From: JAAUQA01 sp036351435
Lineage (GTDB): Bacteria; Pseudomonadota; Gammaproteobacteria; Competibacterales; Competibacteraceae
Direction of reading: 5' to 3'
DNA: 5,668 nt
Assembly: GCA_036351435.1 (NCBI GenBank)
Contig: JAZBPA010000337.1
Coordinates: 1 to 5,668, forward strand
In this document: positions 5,150-5,668 of the stretch, in pieces
How the letters are laid out: each line of letters opens with the position of its first letter
Numbering within the stretch: the first letter of the stretch is position 1
The notes under the pieces: model-generated
The model's database searches: none
The model's input: the letters and a program-made list of their open reading frames with translations, nothing else
Told to the model about the DNA's origin: nothing
Position numbers and translations under genes: made by a program

Positions 5150-5668
5150 ATGACAACCCGCGATATTCATTCCAACCGAATTCTGATTCTGGATTTCGGC
5201 GCCCAATACACTCAATTGATCGCCCGCCGAGTGCGCGAAATCGGCGTGTATTGCGAGATTTATCCCTACGACGTCGATGAATCGGCGATACGCGACTTTC
5301 AGCCGCAGGGCGTGATCTTATCCGGAGGACCGGAATCGGTGACGATTGCCGAAGGTCCTCGTGCCCCGCAAACGGTACTGGACTTGCCGGTACCTATGCT
5401 GGGCATTTGTTACGGGATGCAAACCCTGGCGGTGCAGCTAGGCGGTCAAGTAGAGAGTTCAAGCCACCGCGAGTTCGGTTATGCTCAGGTGCGGGCGCAT
5501 GCCCATTCCAAGCTGTTACGCGACATTGAGGACCATGCCACGCCGGAAGGCTACGGGATGCTGGATGTGTGGATGAGTCATGGCGATCAAGTCACTGAGC
5601 TGCCGCCAGGTTTCGTGCGCATCGCCAGTACCCCGACCTGTCCGATTGCCGGTTTGGCCGATGAGGAA
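5150..5668 (+). CDS. guaA: GMP synthase (glutamine-hydrolysing), N-terminal part, cut by window edge
   Basis: GuaA converts XMP to GMP using ATP and glutamine, the second step after GuaB. The 173 visible codons cover most of the class I glutamine amidotransferase domain: RILILDFGAQYTQLIARRVRE (10-30), the oxyanion segment ILSGGPES (56-63) and the nucleophile elbow GICYGMQ (85-91) with C87. REFGYAQV (107-114) and LDVWMSHGD (138-146) follow. The catalytic His and Glu, the ATP-pyrophosphatase domain and the dimerisation domain lie beyond the edge. The ATG at 5150 is fixed by an in-frame TGA at 5126-5128 and by the match of MTxxxIHxxRILILDFG to known GuaA starts. There is no strong ribosome binding site, only GGA about 14 bases upstream, so translation may depend on coupling to guaB, whose stop is 40 bases before. 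No truncation or frameshift is seen in the visible part. Confidence 0.97.
   Translation, partial: MTTRDIHSNRILILDFGAQYTQLIARRVREIGVYCEIYPYDVDESAIRDFQPQGVILSGGPESVTIAEGPRAPQTVLDLPVPMLGICYGMQTLAVQLGGQVESSSHREFGYAQVRAHAHSKLLRDIEDHATPEGYGMLDVWMSHGDQVTELPPGFVRIASTPTCPIAGLADEE

Overview
The window looks like chromosomal DNA of a gammaproteobacterium with moderate, slightly GC-leaning composition. The strongest evidence is the guaB-guaA pair: the first residues of GuaA and the 488-residue GuaB closely follow the enterobacterial and other gammaproteobacterial forms as I remember them. I cannot name the genus. No tRNA, rRNA, CRISPR array, insertion sequence or phage gene was seen.

Layout. Positions 1-2766 are on the minus strand. 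A 733-residue protein with two AAA+ ATPase modules (565-2766) is followed 41 bases later by a PP2C-type serine/threonine phosphatase (523 down to 1), which runs off the left edge. Positions 2767-2988 are a divergent control region with three short dyads that all have 7-base spacers. A small gene of unknown function (2989-3363, 124 residues) is transcribed to the right. Positions 3364-3642 are non-coding and hold the likely guaB promoter, a perfect 18-bp AT palindrome containing two overlapping TATAAT hexamers. Then come guaB (3643-5109) and the first 173 codons of guaA (5150 onward, cut by the right edge).

How the genes work together. guaB and guaA form the standard two-step branch from IMP to XMP to GMP. 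The left half is the less familiar part. A tandem AAA+ machine co-directional with a PP2C phosphatase suggests a remodelling ATPase controlled by reversible phosphorylation. The divergent 124-residue protein may be a partner that shares its control region. This is inferred from context; no kinase or substrate is visible here. The best candidates for something undescribed are the AAA+/PP2C/small-protein module and the dyads between its divergent genes.
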